Source: Pectobacterium sp. CFBP8739 (GTDB lineage: Bacteria; Pseudomonadota; Gammaproteobacteria; Enterobacterales; Enterobacteriaceae). From it: a stretch of 64,000 bases of DNA. The stretch's first letter is position 1. Each line of letters opens with the position of its first letter. The DNA lies in contig NZ_JACDRR010000009.1 in assembly GCF_013449375.1 (NCBI RefSeq), positions 62,001 through 126,000 on the forward strand. Reading direction: 5' to 3'. The notes below the pieces were generated by a model. It made no database searches. It was given only the letters and a program-made list of their open reading frames with translations, and was not told the DNA's origin. Made by a program: the position numbers and the translations under genes. Of the stretch, positions 33,817 through 42,780 are shown piece after piece.

Positions 33817-35153
33817 ACGCCCTGCGCCAGCATCGCGTCGGCCACTTTTACAAAGCCCGCCACGTTGGCACCGCGCACGTAGTTCGTCTGGCTATCTTCG
33901 CCGCCGTACTGCACACACGCATTGTGAATATCCAGCATGATGTGGTGCAAACGCGCATCCACCTTCTCTGCTTTCCAGCCCAAACGTGCCGCGTTTTGCG
34001 CCATTTCCAGCCCAGATGTCGCCACGCCGCCAGCGTTAGCCGCTTTGCCCGGCGCAAATAGCACGCCGGCATCAAGGAATGCGTCGGTGGCTGGGATCGT
34101 GGTTGGCATGTTGGCACCTTCTGCCACGGCTTTCACACCGTTAGCAATCAGCGTCTGCGCCGCTGGCAGATCCAGCTCATTCTGCGTGGCGCACGGCAGC
34201 GCGATATCTACCGGCACTTCCCACGGTGTTTTACCTGCGAGGTAAGTCAGCTTCGCTTCACGCGCATAATCTTCCACACGGCCATAGCGTTTATTTTTGA
34301 TCTCTTCCAGCAGCGCCAGTTTCTCTGGGGTAAACCCGTTTTCATCCACTACCGTGCCGTTAGAATCCGATGCCGTGACCACACGCGCCCCCAGTTCCAT
34401 CGCTTTTTCAATCGCATACTGCGCCACATTGCCGGAACCGGACACGGCAACACGCATGCCTTCAAAGCCCAGACCGTGGCGTTTCAGCATCGCTTCCGTG
34501 AAGTAGATCAGGCCGTAGCCCGTTGCTTCAGGGCGAATCAGACTGCCGCCGAACGACAGCCCTTTACCGGTGAAGACGCACGCGGTGTTGTTGGTCAGCT
34601 TCTTCATCATGCCGGTCATGAAACCGACTTCGCGGCCACCCACGCCGATGTCGCCCGCCGGAACGTCCGTATCCGCGCCCAAATGACGATACAGTTCCGT
34701 CATCAGCGCCTGACAGAAACGCATGATTTCACCCTGGCTTTTCCCTTTCGGGTTAAAGTCCGAACCGCCTTTACCACCGCCCATTGGCAGCGTCGTCAGT
34801 GCATTCTTGAACGTCTGCTCGAACCCGAGGAATTTCAGAATCGACAGGTTAACGGACGGGTGGAAACGCATGCCGCCTTTGTACGGCCCGATCGCGGAGC
34901 TGAACTGGACACGCCAAGCGCGGTTCACCTGTACCTGACCTTTATCGTCCGTCCACGCCACGCGAAACTGAATCACGCGTTCCGGTTCTACCAATCGCTC
35001 CAGCAGGCTGTAATCCGCATAGTGAGGGTTCTGCTCCAGAAAAGGCCACAGAGTGGAAAGCACTTCATTAACGGCCTGTAAAAATTCAGGCTGATGCGGA
35101 TCGCGTTGTTGAACAGAATCAAGAAAACTCGCCAGAGATACGATTTGTGCCAT
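33810..35153 (-). CDS. gdhA: NADP-specific glutamate dehydrogenase
   Basis: Encodes 447 residues, the same length as E. coli GdhA, the hexameric enzyme that makes glutamate from 2-oxoglutarate and ammonium with NADPH. The catalytic region PMGGGKGGSDFNPKGKSQGE and the nucleotide-binding GSGNVAQYAIEKAMELGARVV are both clear. An AGGAG ribosome site lies 7 nt before the ATG. Together with glnA further right, the window holds both entry routes for ammonium. The stop codon is embedded in a short tandem duplication. Confidence 0.97.
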   Translation of the reverse strand: MAQIVSLASFLDSVQQRDPHQPEFLQAVNEVLSTLWPFLEQNPHYADYSLLERLVEPERVIQFRVAWTDDKGQVQVNRAWRVQFSSAIGPYKGGMRFHPSVNLSILKFLGFEQTFKNALTTLPMGGGKGGSDFNPKGKSQGEIMRFCQALMTELYRHLGADTDVPAGDIGVGGREVGFMTGMMKKLTNNTACVFTGKGLSFGGSLIRPEATGYGLIYFTEAMLKRHGLGFEGMRVAVSGSGNVAQYAIEKAMELGARVVTASDSNGTVVDENGFTPEKLALLEEIKNKRYGRVEDYAREAKLTYLAGKTPWEVPVDIALPCATQNELDLPAAQTLIANGVKAVAEGANMPTTIPATDAFLDAGVLFAPGKAANAGGVATSGLEMAQNAARLGWKAEKVDARLHHIMLDIHNACVQYGGEDSQTNYVRGANVAGFVKVADAMLAQGVV

Positions 35154-35382
35154 GAACAGCTCCTGATTGAACGAATAAGCTCCCTTCTGCTTCTTTATTT
35201 TTAGACACGTAGAAGCTTGTGGGAGCGGTGAAAATGATGTTGTGTCCTCTGGACTATAACACTGGCGATGGATATTTAAGCAAGCGTTTTCTTTTCAGAT
35301 AAACGTTATAATCCAATGGGATAGGAAGGGTTTTTTGGCGTTTTGAGAAGAAAAATTTGCCATAAGTTTTTGTTATATAACA

Positions 35383-35410
35383 AAAGGCACAGCTAAGAAG
35401 CCGTGCCTTT
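35383..35410 (-). terminator. Terminator after uspA
   Basis: AAAGGCAC and GTGCCTTT form an 8-bp stem with a 12-base loop, A-rich on one side, about 35 bp past the uspA stop. Confidence 0.75.
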
Positions 35411-35444
35411 CATCACTGAAAAAAAATGCAAAAAAAGCTAATTT

Positions 35445-35882
35445 TTATTCGTCTTCATCATCACGCAGCGGCACGATGAGCATGTCGACATGCACGGTAT
35501 TAATCAGTTGGCGCGCCGAAGACATCAATTTGCTCCAGAAGTCCTGATGGTGACCGCACAGCACCAGATCGGCGTCGTATTTCTTAATCGCATCAACCAG
35601 CACTTGTCCTAAATCGCCGCTGCCGCTCAGCGTCTCGCTGATAGGGTAACCTGCGCTCTGTGACAGCTCGGTCAACGCGTTCTGGGTTTCTTCAGAGATA
35701 CGCTGTTGCATGTCACCCAGATTGACGTCGATAAGCCCCGTGTAGAGATCGGAGTAGTTCACATCGACGTGGATTAACGAGACTTTCGCATTGTACGGTC
35801 TTGCCATTGAAACGGCTTTTTCCACTAACACTTTGCTTTCTGGAGAAAGGTCAACAGCAATAAGGATGTGTTTGTAAGCCAT
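35445..35882 (-). CDS. uspA: Universal stress protein A
   Basis: Encodes 145 residues, one more than E. coli UspA. It starts [24 protein letters not shown], the standard N-terminus, and has the Usp fold's [19 protein letters not shown] and [21 protein letters not shown]. UspA-type proteins lack the ATP-binding GxxGxxxxG(S/T) loop, and it is absent here too. UspA accumulates in growth arrest and protects against DNA damage and oxidants. A GGAAGGAG ribosome site precedes the ATG. It is divergent from uspB, as in E. coli. Confidence 0.97.
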   Translation of the reverse strand: MAYKHILIAVDLSPESKVLVEKAVSMARPYNAKVSLIHVDVNYSDLYTGLIDVNLGDMQQRISEETQNALTELSQSAGYPISETLSGSGDLGQVLVDAIKKYDADLVLCGHHQDFWSKLMSSARQLINTVHVDMLIVPLRDDEDE

Positions 35883-36455
35883 AATAAGACTCCTTCCGTA
35901 AAGACTAATTAAGGGTTAGCAGCTATTTCTCCTGCCAATCTGATACTTAACAGCGGATTATAGGATAGCACTCATCCACGGTATCGGACTGTTCAGTCGA
36001 TCACAACCCGTTTTCAAACCTGTTAATTCTATTGATAAGTGTAGTAGAAACCGCTCCTTTTCGCCGTTAAATCGCGCAGCTTCTCCTTTCAGAAAGGGCA
36101 TTATCTCGCCGAAAATCGTCCTTCATGCCGATTGCACCAGCCCCTCTGGTACAAACGAACATTCTTCTTCTACACTACAAGTAGGGGGCGGTGCGCCTGT
36201 CCTCCACCCTCTGGGATGAAAAACGAGAACGGGGCTAGCCGTGATGCTGTTGGCTATCCAAAATGACAATAAAATCGTGCGTAAGCACGTGGCATAACTA
36301 TTCGTCGTAGAAAAACATTCGTTCGTAGAAAAACAGTGCAAACAAATGTCGTAGAACGGCGTCGCGGATAATCGTAACGCTTGTCATCGGTCACCGGTGG
36401 GCTACGGGAATGTGTGACCATCGTATCTGACGAATAGAACGACCGGGAGGGAAGC
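35883..36455. other. Long divergent intergenic region uspA-uspB with short direct repeats
   Basis: About 570 bp between uspA and uspB. It holds the uspA promoter on the left. Around 36305-36356 the motif TCGTAGAAAAACA occurs twice 18 bp apart and a shorter copy (TCGTAGAA) follows. Short open frames across it lack ribosome sites or recognisable products. I see no known RNA. Confidence 0.5.
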
Positions 36456-36791
36456 ATGATTAGTACATTTGCGCTTTTCTGGGCTTTATGTATCGTCTGC
36501 ATCATTAATATGGCGAGGTACTACTCTTCATTGCGCGTGTTACTGCTGGTTTTGCGTGACTGTGACCCGCTGCTTTACCAATACGTTGACGGTGGGGGAT
36601 TCTTTACCTCGCACGGCCAGCCAAGTAAGCAAATCAGGCTGGTAGGCTATATCTACGCACAACGCTATCTTGATCATCACGACCCTGAGTTTATTCGCCG
36701 CTGCGAGCGGGTGCGGGGACAATTCTTGCTCACGACCGCCCTGTGTGGCCTCATTGTCATCAGCCTGATTGCCATGATGATATGGTATTAA
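36456..36791 (+). CDS. uspB: Universal stress protein B
   Basis: Encodes 111 residues, as in E. coli UspB, an inner-membrane protein induced in stationary phase (sigma-S dependent) and linked to ethanol tolerance. One membrane helix lies at the N-terminus ([18 protein letters not shown]) and one at the C-terminus ([20 protein letters not shown]), with a soluble middle part ([15 protein letters not shown]). The ATG is preceded by GGGAGGG. It faces away from uspA and ends at a strong terminator shared with pitA. Confidence 0.96.
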
Positions 36792-36862
36792 AACATCGTA
36801 CTTATATAATTATTGGTACTTACACTTTCTGGTATTAACACCATGAACGTCGATAAAAAGTA

Positions 36863-36892
36863 AAAAGGCGATTCCCCACAGAATCGCCTTTT
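36863..36892. terminator. Bidirectional terminator between uspB and pitA
   Basis: AAAAGGCGATTC and GAATCGCCTTTT form a perfect 12-bp stem with a 6-base loop, with A-run before and T-run after. It can stop both convergent transcripts. Confidence 0.9.
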
Positions 36893-36902
36893 TTTATGAC
36901 GG

Positions 36903-38408
36903 TTAGATCAGCTTCAATGCCAGCCAGTACAGCGTACCGGACATCAGCATTGAGATTGGTAACGTCAATACCCAGGCCAGCAGAATACTTCTTATCGTTT
37001 TGCCCTGTACGCCACCACCATCAGCAATCATCGTCCCAGCAACCGCCGAGGACAATACGTGCGTAGTGGAAACGGGCATACCGGTGTAGCTGGCAACGCC
37101 AATCGACAGCGCCGCCGTCACCTGTGCTGAAACGCCCTGTGCGTAGGTCATGCCTTTCTTACCAATCTTCTCACCGATGGTTACCGCTACGCGTTTCCAG
37201 CCCACCATCGTGCCCAGAGACAGCGCCAACGCAACAGCGACGATAATCCAGAGAGGCGCATACTCAACCGTCTGCAGCATGTCTTTACGCAGGTTGCTCA
37301 GGTAGCGTTTATCTTCACCTGACGTCTCTGGTAGTTTGATCACCCGATCCATCGTGTCCGAGATACACATCAGCAAACGCCGCACTCTGCTGCGGTCGTC
37401 AGGGTTCAGTTGGTCGTAACTTTTCAGGTTATTCAGCAAGCCCTGTGCACGTTCAATCGCAATCATTACGCGCGAACTGTCGCAATGAAATTCTTTCTGA
37501 CCGTTACTGGGAATGGTGTTTTCCGGCGCAGGAATAACAGGAGGGGACAGGTCGATAACGTGCGTCAACGCGTCGCCATGCTGCTTGTAGTATTCCTGCA
37601 AATTGACAACGGCATCGCGGGTACGACTGATGTCATAGCCAGACGCGTTCATGTTGACAATGAACCCAGCTGGCGCAACGCCAATCAGCACCAGCATAAT
37701 CAAGCCGATACCTTTCTGACCGTCGTTTGCCCCATGAGAGAAGCTCACCCCAATTGCCGATAAAATCAGCGCGGTACGCGTCCAGAATGGTGGCTTACGC
37801 TTGCCATCCTGTTTTTCGCGATCGACAGGCGTCAGGTGCACACGCTTACGCTTTTTACTGTTGTTCCAGAACCGACGCAGCACCAGCAGCATCAGACCCG
37901 CAACCACCATCCCCACAATCGGCGATAGTAACAACGACAGGAAAATGCTGATCATTTTTGGCACATTCAACGCATCCACGACGGACGTATTCGTCAGCAG
38001 CGCGTTAGTCAAACCAATACCGATAATAGAGCCGATCAGCGTGTGAGAACTGGAGGCAGGAATACCAAAATACCAAGTACCCAGATTCCAGATAATCGCG
38101 GCCAGCAGCATGGAAAACACCATGGCCAGACCGTGCGCCGAACTCACGTTCAGCAATAAATCCGTGGGGAGAAGGTGAACAATTGCATAGGCTACGCTCA
38201 GGCCGCCCAGCAGTACACCGAAGAAATTAAAGATACCCGCCATAACAACGGCAAACTCTGCACGCATAGCGCGGGTATAAATAACAGTGGCAACGGCATT
38301 CGCAGTATCGTGAAAACCGTTAATGGCTTCATACATGAGTACAAACAACAAAGCCAATATCAACATCAGGCCGGTGTAGTAATCCAATCCGGCAAATAAA
38401 TGTAGCAT
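36903..38408 (-). CDS. pitA: Low-affinity inorganic phosphate transporter
   Basis: Encodes 501 residues (E. coli PitA has 499). It is a proton-coupled phosphate (metal-phosphate) symporter of the PiT family with about ten membrane helices. The duplicated family signature is visible as [18 protein letters not shown] near residues 31-48 and [18 protein letters not shown] near residues 224-241. The [16 protein letters not shown] motif near the end is also typical. The ribosome site is weak. pitA, uspA, uspB and yhiN form the same neighbourhood in E. coli. Confidence 0.96.
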   Translation of the reverse strand: MLHLFAGLDYYTGLMLILALLFVLMYEAINGFHDTANAVATVIYTRAMRAEFAVVMAGIFNFFGVLLGGLSVAYAIVHLLPTDLLLNVSSAHGLAMVFSMLLAAIIWNLGTWYFGIPASSSHTLIGSIIGIGLTNALLTNTSVVDALNVPKMISIFLSLLLSPIVGMVVAGLMLLVLRRFWNNSKKRKRVHLTPVDREKQDGKRKPPFWTRTALILSAIGVSFSHGANDGQKGIGLIMLVLIGVAPAGFIVNMNASGYDISRTRDAVVNLQEYYKQHGDALTHVIDLSPPVIPAPENTIPSNGQKEFHCDSSRVMIAIERAQGLLNNLKSYDQLNPDDRSRVRRLLMCISDTMDRVIKLPETSGEDKRYLSNLRKDMLQTVEYAPLWIIVAVALALSLGTMVGWKRVAVTIGEKIGKKGMTYAQGVSAQVTAALSIGVASYTGMPVSTTHVLSSAVAGTMIADGGGVQGKTIRSILLAWVLTLPISMLMSGTLYWLALKLI

Positions 38409-38687
38409 AAACGTTAGGCCATTTAGTGGTCATGAACGCGGCGCATTATCGGCGACAAGCAGGGGTCGGGAAAAGCAAAATATGACTTTTTTTTGACTTA
38501 ATCTGTGATGGGGATCAGAGGGGAAATCACTTAATCAATAAAAATCAAATAATTATATATTTTTACTAAAATACGCAAATTGTTACGCTGGTGTCGAACA
38601 ACAACCAACACTACAATTTGCCGCCCTGCGGCTTATCCGCACACGACGACCCAAGATAGATAACATCACTCATCGGAGAAATGCATT

Positions 38688-39887
38688 GTGGAACAGTTTG
38701 ACGTTGTCATCATCGGTGCTGGTGCAGCAGGCATGTTTTGTGCGGCACAGGCGGGACAACGCGGACTGCGTGTGCTACTGCTCGATAATGGCAAGAAAGC
38801 TGGCCGGAAAATATTGATGTCCGGCGGCGGTCGCTGCAACTTTACCAATATGTATGCAGAACCGGCGGCGTACTTGTCCCACAATCCTCATTTTTGCAAA
38901 TCGGCACTGGCGCGTTATACCCAATGGGATTTCATCAGCCTGGTCAATAACCATCGCATCGCTTACCACGAGAAAACACTCGGTCAGCTATTCTGCGATG
39001 ATTCCGCACAGCAAATCGTGGACATGCTGCTAACCGAGTGTGAACGGGCTAACGTCACTCTCCGTCTGCGCAGTGAAGTCACCTCGGTGGAGAAATCAGA
39101 CGATCGGTTCACCATCCAGCTAAACAACGGCACATCATTCCAGAGCGCATCGCTGGTCGTTGCCAGCGGCGGTCTATCCATGCCCGGTCTGGGCGCGACG
39201 CCGTTCGGTTACCAGCTCGCCGCACAGTTCGGTATCAACGTGCTCCCCACTCGCGCCGCACTGGTGCCCTTCACGCTGCACAAACCGCTGCTCGAACAGC
39301 TGCAAACACTCTCCGGCGTCTCCGTGCCTACCGTCGTCACCGCAGAAAACGGCGTGACGTTCCGTGAAAACATCCTGTTTACGCACCGTGGGCTCTCTGG
39401 CCCCGCTATTTTGCAGATCTCCAGCTACTGGCAGGCGGGTGAATTCGTCACCATCAATCTGCTGCCCGACCGCGATCTCACCCAGCTTATTAATGACGAG
39501 CGCGCCGCTCATCCGAACCAAAGCCTGAAGAACACGCTGGCACAGTGGCTGCCTAAACGGCTAGTTGAATGCCTGCAAGCATTAGGACAACTGCCGGACG
39601 TCACGTTGAAACAGCTCAACAGCGCACAGCAAACGCAGATGGAACAGAGCCTGCAACAGTGGCGCGTACAGCCAAACGGCACGGAAGGCTACCGAACGGC
39701 CGAGGTAACCATTGGCGGCGTTGACACCCGCACTCTCTCCTCCAAAACGATGGAAGCCAATGCGGTTCCGGGGCTGTATTTCATCGGTGAAGTGGTCGAT
39801 GTGACCGGCTGGCTCGGCGGCTATAACTTCCAATGGGCGTGGAGTTCAGCATGGGCGTGTGCGCAAGCGCTGCCTTTCTGCAAATAA
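38688..39887 (+). CDS. yhiN: HI0933-family FAD/NAD(P) flavoprotein YhiN
   Basis: A 399-residue flavoprotein with an N-terminal Rossmann motif DVVIIGAGAAGMFCAAQAG, the conserved segment KILMSGGGRCNFTN (residues ~43-56), and the family's closing VVDVTGWLGGYNFQWAWSSAWACAQ. HI0933/YhiN proteins bind FAD, but the reaction is unknown. Translation starts at GTG (38688) with GGAGA about 9 nt upstream; the ATG 7 bases earlier is out of frame. It is the gene next to pitA and usp genes in E. coli as well. Confidence 0.93.
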   Translation: MEQFDVVIIGAGAAGMFCAAQAGQRGLRVLLLDNGKKAGRKILMSGGGRCNFTNMYAEPAAYLSHNPHFCKSALARYTQWDFISLVNNHRIAYHEKTLGQLFCDDSAQQIVDMLLTECERANVTLRLRSEVTSVEKSDDRFTIQLNNGTSFQSASLVVASGGLSMPGLGATPFGYQLAAQFGINVLPTRAALVPFTLHKPLLEQLQTLSGVSVPTVVTAENGVTFRENILFTHRGLSGPAILQISSYWQAGEFVTINLLPDRDLTQLINDERAAHPNQSLKNTLAQWLPKRLVECLQALGQLPDVTLKQLNSAQQTQMEQSLQQWRVQPNGTEGYRTAEVTIGGVDTRTLSSKTMEANAVPGLYFIGEVVDVTGWLGGYNFQWAWSSAWACAQALPFCK

Positions 39888-39979
39888 GCACTATAATAAC
39901 TGCTATTCAGCGCTCTCCTTTAATTCACGGGGAAAAGGACGTCTCTATATAGGCCTCTGCTGCCAGAAAGGAGATGTGG

Positions 39980-41587
39980 ATGAGTCCCAGACTTAGCAAA
40001 CATAACATCAATCTGTTGCAGCGACTGATCGCAGGCATGCTGCCGCTGCTGCTTGGATTGCTGTTCATGTTTGTTGAATCCAGATTAATGGTAAAGCGTG
40101 ATCTGGAATCCACCGCGCAAATCGCGATGCATTATGCCGAGAATATTTCGACACAGGCATGGAATAGGGTGGATAGCCTCCAGCGCTTTCATGGCCAGCC
40201 CTGCGACGTTATCGGTGATGAGCTGCGACGTCTTGGTTCAGTCTTTTCTTATTTTCGTGCTATCGGCGTTATCCATAATACCAACGTCTATTGCTCTTCA
40301 ACGTTTGGCAACACGGTGACGCCAATAAGTCGCATTATTCAACAGCCGTTGCCAGAACGCTATTCCGAACGCTGGAGCCTGTCAATTGCAGGCTCCGACA
40401 ACGTGAAAGAACGCTCGGCGCTGATCTTCGTCCAGATGCCTCTTACGGGTTACGGCGCTTACGCCATGGTTGATGCGCAGTATCTGATCGACCTCATGAT
40501 GGCGATAAGCGAAATTCGCGGCTACCAGCTTATCCTGCAAATGGATAACGGCCACCCGATTCAAACTGGCCCAGCGATTACGCCCAGTATCGGCCTATTT
40601 TCTACTGCTGCGCTTGAAATCAAATCGAACCGCTTCCCGATTACCCTCAATGTTATCGCCCCCGCTTCTCAAGAAATAACCTACTGGAAGCAGGCATTCT
40701 TCACGTTTCTGCCACTGGCGATTATTCTCTCTCTGCTTTTCACTACGGCGCTGTGGTATTGGCAAAAACGTAAACTATTATTCCGCGACGAAATCCGTAA
40801 GGGCATCGCTAACGGCGAGTTTTCTGTCTATTACCAACCCATCTATGATGCAGAGACACGAACCTGCACCGGCGTTGAGACATTGCTGCGTTGGCGACGC
40901 AGCAATGGGAAGTGGATCAGGCCCGATATATTTATCTCTGCCGCCGAAGCAGAAAGTATGATTATTCCCATCACTCGGCATTTATTTGATTTGGTCGCGT
41001 CAGATATTGCCAGTTGGCAGGTAAAACCGGGGTTTCATCTGGGGCTAAACGTTGCAGCCGAGCATTTGCATCATCCCAGTTTTGTCTCAGACGTACACCG
41101 CTTCGCCGAGAAGGTCGCCTCTCATTCATTAAGCATTACGCTGGAACTGACAGAACGTAACCTCATCAGCAACGGTCCTGAAATCATACAGCGCCTGCAT
41201 CAGTTGCGTGCAGATGGCTTTATGATTGCCATTGATGACTTTGGCACCGGACACTGTTCACTCTCTTATCTGCAAAACTTTCCGCTGGATTACCTAAAAA
41301 TAGATCAGGGATTCGTGAGCGCCATTTCATCACCGGATGAAGAAGCACCTATTCTTGATGCGATTATTAATTTGAGCCATCGCATCAATCTTCAATCCGT
41401 CGCGGAAGGCGTAGAAACCGAGCAACAGCTCATGTATTTGCAGCGGCGCGGCGTCAAATATATTCAGGGGTTTCTTTACGCTAAACCGATGAACAATGAA
41501 TCGTTTCTCGTCTGGCTTCACTACAATGGCAATAAATCGATAGAAAGTTTTATGAAAAAAAATGAAGAAGGAAAAAAGCACGACTAA
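39980..41587 (+). CDS. CSS-motif EAL-domain cyclic-di-GMP phosphodiesterase
   Basis: A 535-residue inner-membrane protein. TM1 lies near residues 15-35; the periplasmic CSS domain carries the HGQPCD and VYCSST cysteines (pair able to form a disulfide); TM2 is near 235-255; a complete EAL domain follows. Catalytic motifs: ETLLRW (variant of EAL), LGLNVAAEHL, LELTERNL, AIDDFGTGHCSLSYL and AEGVETEQQL, all consistent with activity. Relatives (E. coli PdeB/C/D/G/N) lower c-di-GMP when activated by disulfide state. The second ATG is chosen because AAGGAG lies 6 nt before it; the first ATG abuts it. Confidence 0.92.
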   Translation: MSPRLSKHNINLLQRLIAGMLPLLLGLLFMFVESRLMVKRDLESTAQIAMHYAENISTQAWNRVDSLQRFHGQPCDVIGDELRRLGSVFSYFRAIGVIHNTNVYCSSTFGNTVTPISRIIQQPLPERYSERWSLSIAGSDNVKERSALIFVQMPLTGYGAYAMVDAQYLIDLMMAISEIRGYQLILQMDNGHPIQTGPAITPSIGLFSTAALEIKSNRFPITLNVIAPASQEITYWKQAFFTFLPLAIILSLLFTTALWYWQKRKLLFRDEIRKGIANGEFSVYYQPIYDAETRTCTGVETLLRWRRSNGKWIRPDIFISAAEAESMIIPITRHLFDLVASDIASWQVKPGFHLGLNVAAEHLHHPSFVSDVHRFAEKVASHSLSITLELTERNLISNGPEIIQRLHQLRADGFMIAIDDFGTGHCSLSYLQNFPLDYLKIDQGFVSAISSPDEEAPILDAIINLSHRINLQSVAEGVETEQQLMYLQRRGVKYIQGFLYAKPMNNESFLVWLHYNGNKSIESFMKKNEEGKKHD

Positions 41588-41611
41588 CCGGCGGAAATTT
41601 ATCCACCGGTT
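41586..41611. terminator. Hairpin between the EAL and Ail-like genes
   Basis: AACCGG and CCGGTT pair, extended by GG/CC with one mismatch, around an AT-rich loop between two convergent genes; T-rich sequence follows on the plus strand. Confidence 0.55.
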
Positions 41612-41625
41612 TTATATGATATAAA

Positions 41626-42150
41626 TCAGAAACGATAACCGACGCCAACATTAAAAGCATCTACGCGCGTTTCATAAACCTTCGTGCCTTCATAGCCAAT
41701 ATCAATCGCCCAGTTTGCTACTGGCGTAATTTGAATACCGGCACCGTAAGCAAAGCTGGATTTACTTTCACTCCCCGATTCACGGACAGCATCTCCCTCT
41801 TCCCAACTGGATTTACCGCGCCCAATACCCGCCAAGCCATAAACGCTGACATAGTCGTTAAAACGGTAGGATGGCCCAGCCATGAGTGAATAATATTTCA
41901 GCTTATAAACATCACTACTTGAATTCTGATAATACTCTGTTTGCTCGGCACTCACATAAGTGAAAGAACCAATAATGCCAAGAGCGGAATCACCCTGATA
42001 ATGGTATTTGGCTGTAATTCCTTTTGGATCTTTAAAGTTATCGACTTTCGCCTGAGCATAACCCAAAGATACCGTTTGTGTTGCCTGAGCAACAGACATT
42101 CCCATGGCACAAGCAATCAGAGTGGAAAGCAGCAGTGTTGTTTTTTTCAT
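41626..42150 (-). CDS. Ail/Lom/OmpX-family outer-membrane beta-barrel protein
   Basis: A 174-residue exported protein. Signal peptide MKKTTLLLSTLIACAMGMSVAQA is followed by an eight-stranded barrel of alternating residues. Family marks: TVSLGYAQAKV at the first strand, LMAGPSYRFNDYVSVYGLAGIGRGK, and the C-terminal VDAFNVGVGYRF ending in Phe. Ail/OmpX relatives confer serum resistance, adhesion or stress tolerance; in a plant-associated bacterium the role is unclear. GGAAG precedes the ATG. Confidence 0.92.
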   Translation of the reverse strand: MKKTTLLLSTLIACAMGMSVAQATQTVSLGYAQAKVDNFKDPKGITAKYHYQGDSALGIIGSFTYVSAEQTEYYQNSSSDVYKLKYYSLMAGPSYRFNDYVSVYGLAGIGRGKSSWEEGDAVRESGSESKSSFAYGAGIQITPVANWAIDIGYEGTKVYETRVDAFNVGVGYRF

Positions 42151-42572
42151 GATCTAAACATCTTCCATGTTTGAATAAAAAGACGGTTTCAACAAAGCGA
42201 ATATATGAATATCGCGATATGTTCTCCGCACATAAACTTACATTTAAATACGGCGAGGTAAAGTCAGTATTATTTTTAAACAATGTAAGTGTATTTTATT
42301 TTAGTCATTAAAAAACAAAAGGATAAATAACATAAAGGATAATGAACACCCTATTTCATGTCCAGTTTTTGGGAACATTCTGAACTAAAATCAAGGAAAA
42401 TATGGCAATGAACGACGTCGAAAAAGGTCGAGATAAAGCCCTATTTTTATAAAGGACTCATTTGACAAAGGACGATTTTTATAAGCGAACAGTGTTATAA
42501 ACGAGTAGTGTGGATAGACGATGTTACAAGAGAAAACAAAAGAGGAAAGATTGACTTACTGAGGAAGAAAAT
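42151..42572. other. AT-rich intergenic region between the Ail-like gene and tRNA-Pro
   Basis: About 420 bp, notably AT-rich. It contains the leader and promoter of the Ail-like gene. A TTGACA occurs near 42463 but no gene follows it on that strand. I recognise no further gene or RNA. Confidence 0.4.
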
Positions 42573-42649
42573 TGGTCGGCGAGAGAGGATTCGAACCTCC
42601 GACCCACTGGTCCCAAACCAGTTGCGCTACCAAGCTGCGCTACTCGCCG
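42573..42649 (-). tRNA. proM: tRNA-Pro (anticodon UGG)
   Basis: A 77-base tRNA read on the minus strand, beginning CGGCGAGTAGCGCAGCTTGG and ending TCGCCGACCA with encoded CCA. The acceptor stem CGGCGAG pairs with CTCGCCG (first C unpaired with A as in bacterial tRNA-Pro). The anticodon loop is TTTGGGA with TGG; the T loop is GGTTCGAATCC. It closely resembles E. coli proM. eptB lies upstream in the same direction; in E. coli a tRNA-Pro gene also sits beside eptB. Confidence 0.97.
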
Positions 42650-42660
42650 AATGCGGGCGC

Positions 42661-42689
42661 ATCTTACTGCTACCCTATTGGAGCGTCAA
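42661..42689 (-). promoter_or_regulatory. tRNA-Pro promoter with GC-rich discriminator
   Basis: Minus strand: TTGACG, 17-base spacer, TAAGAT, then GCGCCC. This is a near-consensus sigma-70 promoter placed so that transcription starts a few bases before the tRNA. The GC-rich discriminator is typical of promoters inhibited by ppGpp (stringent control). Confidence 0.85.
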
Positions 42690-42780
42690 TACCTTTTTAG
42701 CAAAAGGATTTCGGCTGCCGCTAAAGTGTCCATCTCTTGCATTGACAGCCTGAAACCGACGTCCTTGTCCGTGATTCACG

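Noticed and set aside
36123-36341. 72-residue frame in the uspA-uspB gap
   Set aside because: No ribosome site, Cys- and Thr-rich random-looking composition, no recognisable motif.
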